Source: Bacteroidota bacterium
GTDB taxonomy: Bacteria; Bacteroidota; Bacteroidia; Chitinophagales; LD1
Length of the DNA: 15,120 nucleotides
Assembly: GCA_018267355.1 (NCBI GenBank)
Contig: JAFDYP010000569.1
Location: forward strand, 1-15,120
Reading direction: 5' to 3'
The notes under the pieces were generated by a model. That model did not search any database and had not been told where the DNA came from. It was given only the letters and a program-made list of their open reading frames with translations. Shown here in pieces: positions 14,113 through 15,120 of the stretch; within the stretch, counting starts at the first letter, position 1, and the number at the start of each line of letters is the position of its first letter. The position numbers and the translations under genes are program-made.

Positions 14113-14541
14113 AGTATGCTCGGCACTGTAGACGGCAGCGTGGGCGGCCTGAAGGGCACCATCATGTTTGACCCGGCAGATGTGAAGAACAGCCGCATGG
14201 ATGTGACGCTGGACCTCTCTACGATCAAGACCGGCATAGACAAACGAGACAAAGACATCAAAGAGGAGGAAGTCTGGTTTGATATAGCCAAGTATCCCCT
14301 GATCGCATTTAAGTCTACGAGTATCACCAAGACGGCTACGGGCTACCTGGTGGATGGCACACTGACCATGAAGGGTGTGTCTAAGAAAGAACAGATACCT
14401 TTTATCTACGTAGGCGACGGCAATAGTGGCAGCTTCACGGGGACACTGAAGCTCAACCGCCTCGACTTTAATGTAGGCAAATCATCTGCGGCTGTCAAAG
14501 ACGACGTAGAGATAGCGATCAATGTGCCTGTGAAGAAGTAG
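13999..14541 (+). CDS. YceI-like family protein, membrane-anchored
   Basis: A 180-residue protein of the YceI family, a beta-barrel lipocalin-like fold that binds long isoprenoid-type or other lipids, usually in the periplasm. Residues 5-22 are a hydrophobic anchor; I see no clear signal peptidase site, so it may stay tethered. The domain runs from about residue 30: VTFKIKSMLGTVDGSVGGLK (33-52), FDPADVKNSRMDVTLDLSTI (57-76), the WFDIAKYPLIAFKS block (93-106), VDGTLTMKGVSK (118-129) and LKLNRLDFNVG (150-160), all family hallmarks. Length is normal. The 5' end and leader are duplicated directly upstream. It converges on the kynureninase gene. Confidence 0.9.
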   Translation: MVRHFIISVIVIAFLAMSFVVVQNWKIADNSAVTFKIKSMLGTVDGSVGGLKGTIMFDPADVKNSRMDVTLDLSTIKTGIDKRDKDIKEEEVWFDIAKYPLIAFKSTSITKTATGYLVDGTLTMKGVSKKEQIPFIYVGDGNSGSFTGTLKLNRLDFNVGKSSAAVKDDVEIAINVPVKK

Positions 14542-14545
14542 ATAG

Positions 14546-14689
14546 CCCCTCTAAATCTCCCCAAAGAGGAGACTTTAATACAAATTCTTCAAACTCTCTT
14601 AGACTTAAACAGCCTTCTTAATTTGAAGATTGCTTCGCTATCGCTCGCAAATCAATCCTTTTATTTGCTTTCGCCAATGAGTGCTTTTT
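14546..14689. repeat. Intergenic hairpin repeat between convergent genes
   Basis: About 145 noncoding bases. TAAATCTCC (14552-14560) pairs with GGAGACTTTA (14568-14577) with one bulged C and loop CCAAAGA. A competing pairing is CCTCT (14548-14552) with AGAGG (14565-14569). I remember very similar CCCCTCTAAATCTCC-type hairpins, and the downstream GATTGCTTCGCTATCGCTCGC stretch, as common interspersed sequences in Bacteroidota. It may double as a bidirectional terminator, though no clean T tract follows. Confidence 0.45.
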
Positions 14690-15120
14690 TCATTTCAATT
14701 CCTTTACTGCATTACTGAAGATGTCTGCGAAGTGCCAGACATCTTCATAAGAATTATAAAGAGGCACGGGTGCTATGCGGATCACGTCGGGCTCGCGCCA
14801 GTCTGCTATGATGCCTGCTTTGGTCAGTTTGTCGAATATCTTTTTGCCGTTGGCCTTGGTCTGTAGCGAGAGTTGGCAGCCGCGGGCTTTGGGGTCAGAT
14901 GGTGTGATGATAGTGATAGGTGACCCGGGACTGGTGGCAGTTGGCTGGAGTAAATACTCGAGGTAAGCCGTCAGCTGCACACTCTTTTTGCGTAGGTTTT
15001 TGATGCCTGCTTTTTCAAACAGCTCGAGTGACGCTTTGTGTGCTGCCATATTCATGACGGGAGCATTGCTCATCTGCCAGCCTGCGGCACCCTCTTGCGG
15101 TACAAACTTTTTCTCCATCC
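14690..15120 (-). CDS. kynU: Kynureninase, C-terminal part (5' end beyond the window)
   Basis: A PLP enzyme (EC 3.7.1.3) that splits kynurenine to anthranilate and alanine, or 3-hydroxykynurenine to 3-hydroxyanthranilate. Only the last 143 or so residues of a protein normally around 420 are present; the frame is open to the right edge. Family features: GAAGWQMSNAPVMNMAAHKA (10-29 counted from the internal Met at 15118), the RGCQLSL strand (79-85), and WREPDVIRIAPVPLYNSYED (107-126) near the end. The PLP-binding lysine lies outside the window. Kynurenine breakdown can lead to quinolinate and NAD in some bacteria, but no other gene of that route is in view. Confidence 0.9.
   Translation of the reverse strand, partial: MEKKFVPQEGAAGWQMSNAPVMNMAAHKASLELFEKAGIKNLRKKSVQLTAYLEYLLQPTATSPGSPITIITPSDPKARGCQLSLQTKANGKKIFDKLTKAGIIADWREPDVIRIAPVPLYNSYEDVWHFADIFSNAVKELK

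Overview
This window reads as a chromosomal segment of a Bacteroidota bacterium, most likely from the Chitinophagales/Chitinophagaceae side of the phylum. The reasons are: several promoters fit the Bacteroidota pattern (a TTG/TTTG element about 18-21 bases upstream of TAnnTTTG); Shine-Dalgarno sequences are mostly absent; RecQ carries the long C-terminal helix-turn-helix extension usual in this phylum; the secreted protein has HYR repeats; and the intergenic hairpin repeats resemble ones I remember from this group. G+C is around half by eye, and ATA is a common isoleucine codon. Genus-level placement is not possible from the sequence alone.

Layout from left to right. 1-69: 5' part of a tRNA-Leu(CAG) on the minus strand, cut by the window edge. 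231-2610 (+): a secreted five-HYR-domain protein followed one base later by a DUF374 lysophospholipid acyltransferase. 2607-3479 (-): NAD kinase, convergent and overlapping by four bases. 3616-3875 (+): initiator tRNA-fMet with its terminator, then a degenerate, insertion-bearing second copy with its own terminator-like hairpin. 4015-4437 (+): a stand-alone response-regulator receiver. 4504-5829 (+): an MFS transporter of the hexuronate/organic-anion type, starting at a non-ATG codon next to a 9-bp inverted repeat. 5821-7673 (-): a glucuronokinase-like GHMP kinase translationally coupled to a GalU-type uridylyltransferase. 7793-7864 (+): tRNA-Arg(CCG) with promoter and terminator. 7967-10156 (+): RecQ. 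10235-10693 (+): SmpB. 10694-11359 (-): Pcm. 11360-11712: noncoding, with hairpin repeats. 11713-12174 (-): GNAT acetyltransferase. 12236-13639 (+): phosphoglucomutase/phosphomannomutase. 13809-14541 (+): a tandemly duplicated 5' end of a yceI-like gene (a 39-codon truncated copy, then the intact gene). 14690-15120 (-): C-terminal part of kynureninase, running off the window.

How the genes work together. Most are housekeeping genes: tRNA, trans-translation (SmpB), DNA repair (RecQ), protein repair (Pcm), NADP supply and lipid acylation. The part that looks like a specific system is 4504-7673. A hexuronate-type importer faces a two-gene operon encoding a kinase that closely resembles plant glucuronokinase and a nucleotidyltransferase of the GalU family. 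Together they could take up glucuronate, phosphorylate it at C1 and convert it to UDP-glucuronate without UDP-glucose dehydrogenase, as in the plant salvage route. That assignment is an inference from family resemblance and gene order. The other notable items are the tRNA-fMet-derived second locus at 3734-3875 and the duplicated yceI leader, whose substitutions are concentrated at third codon positions.
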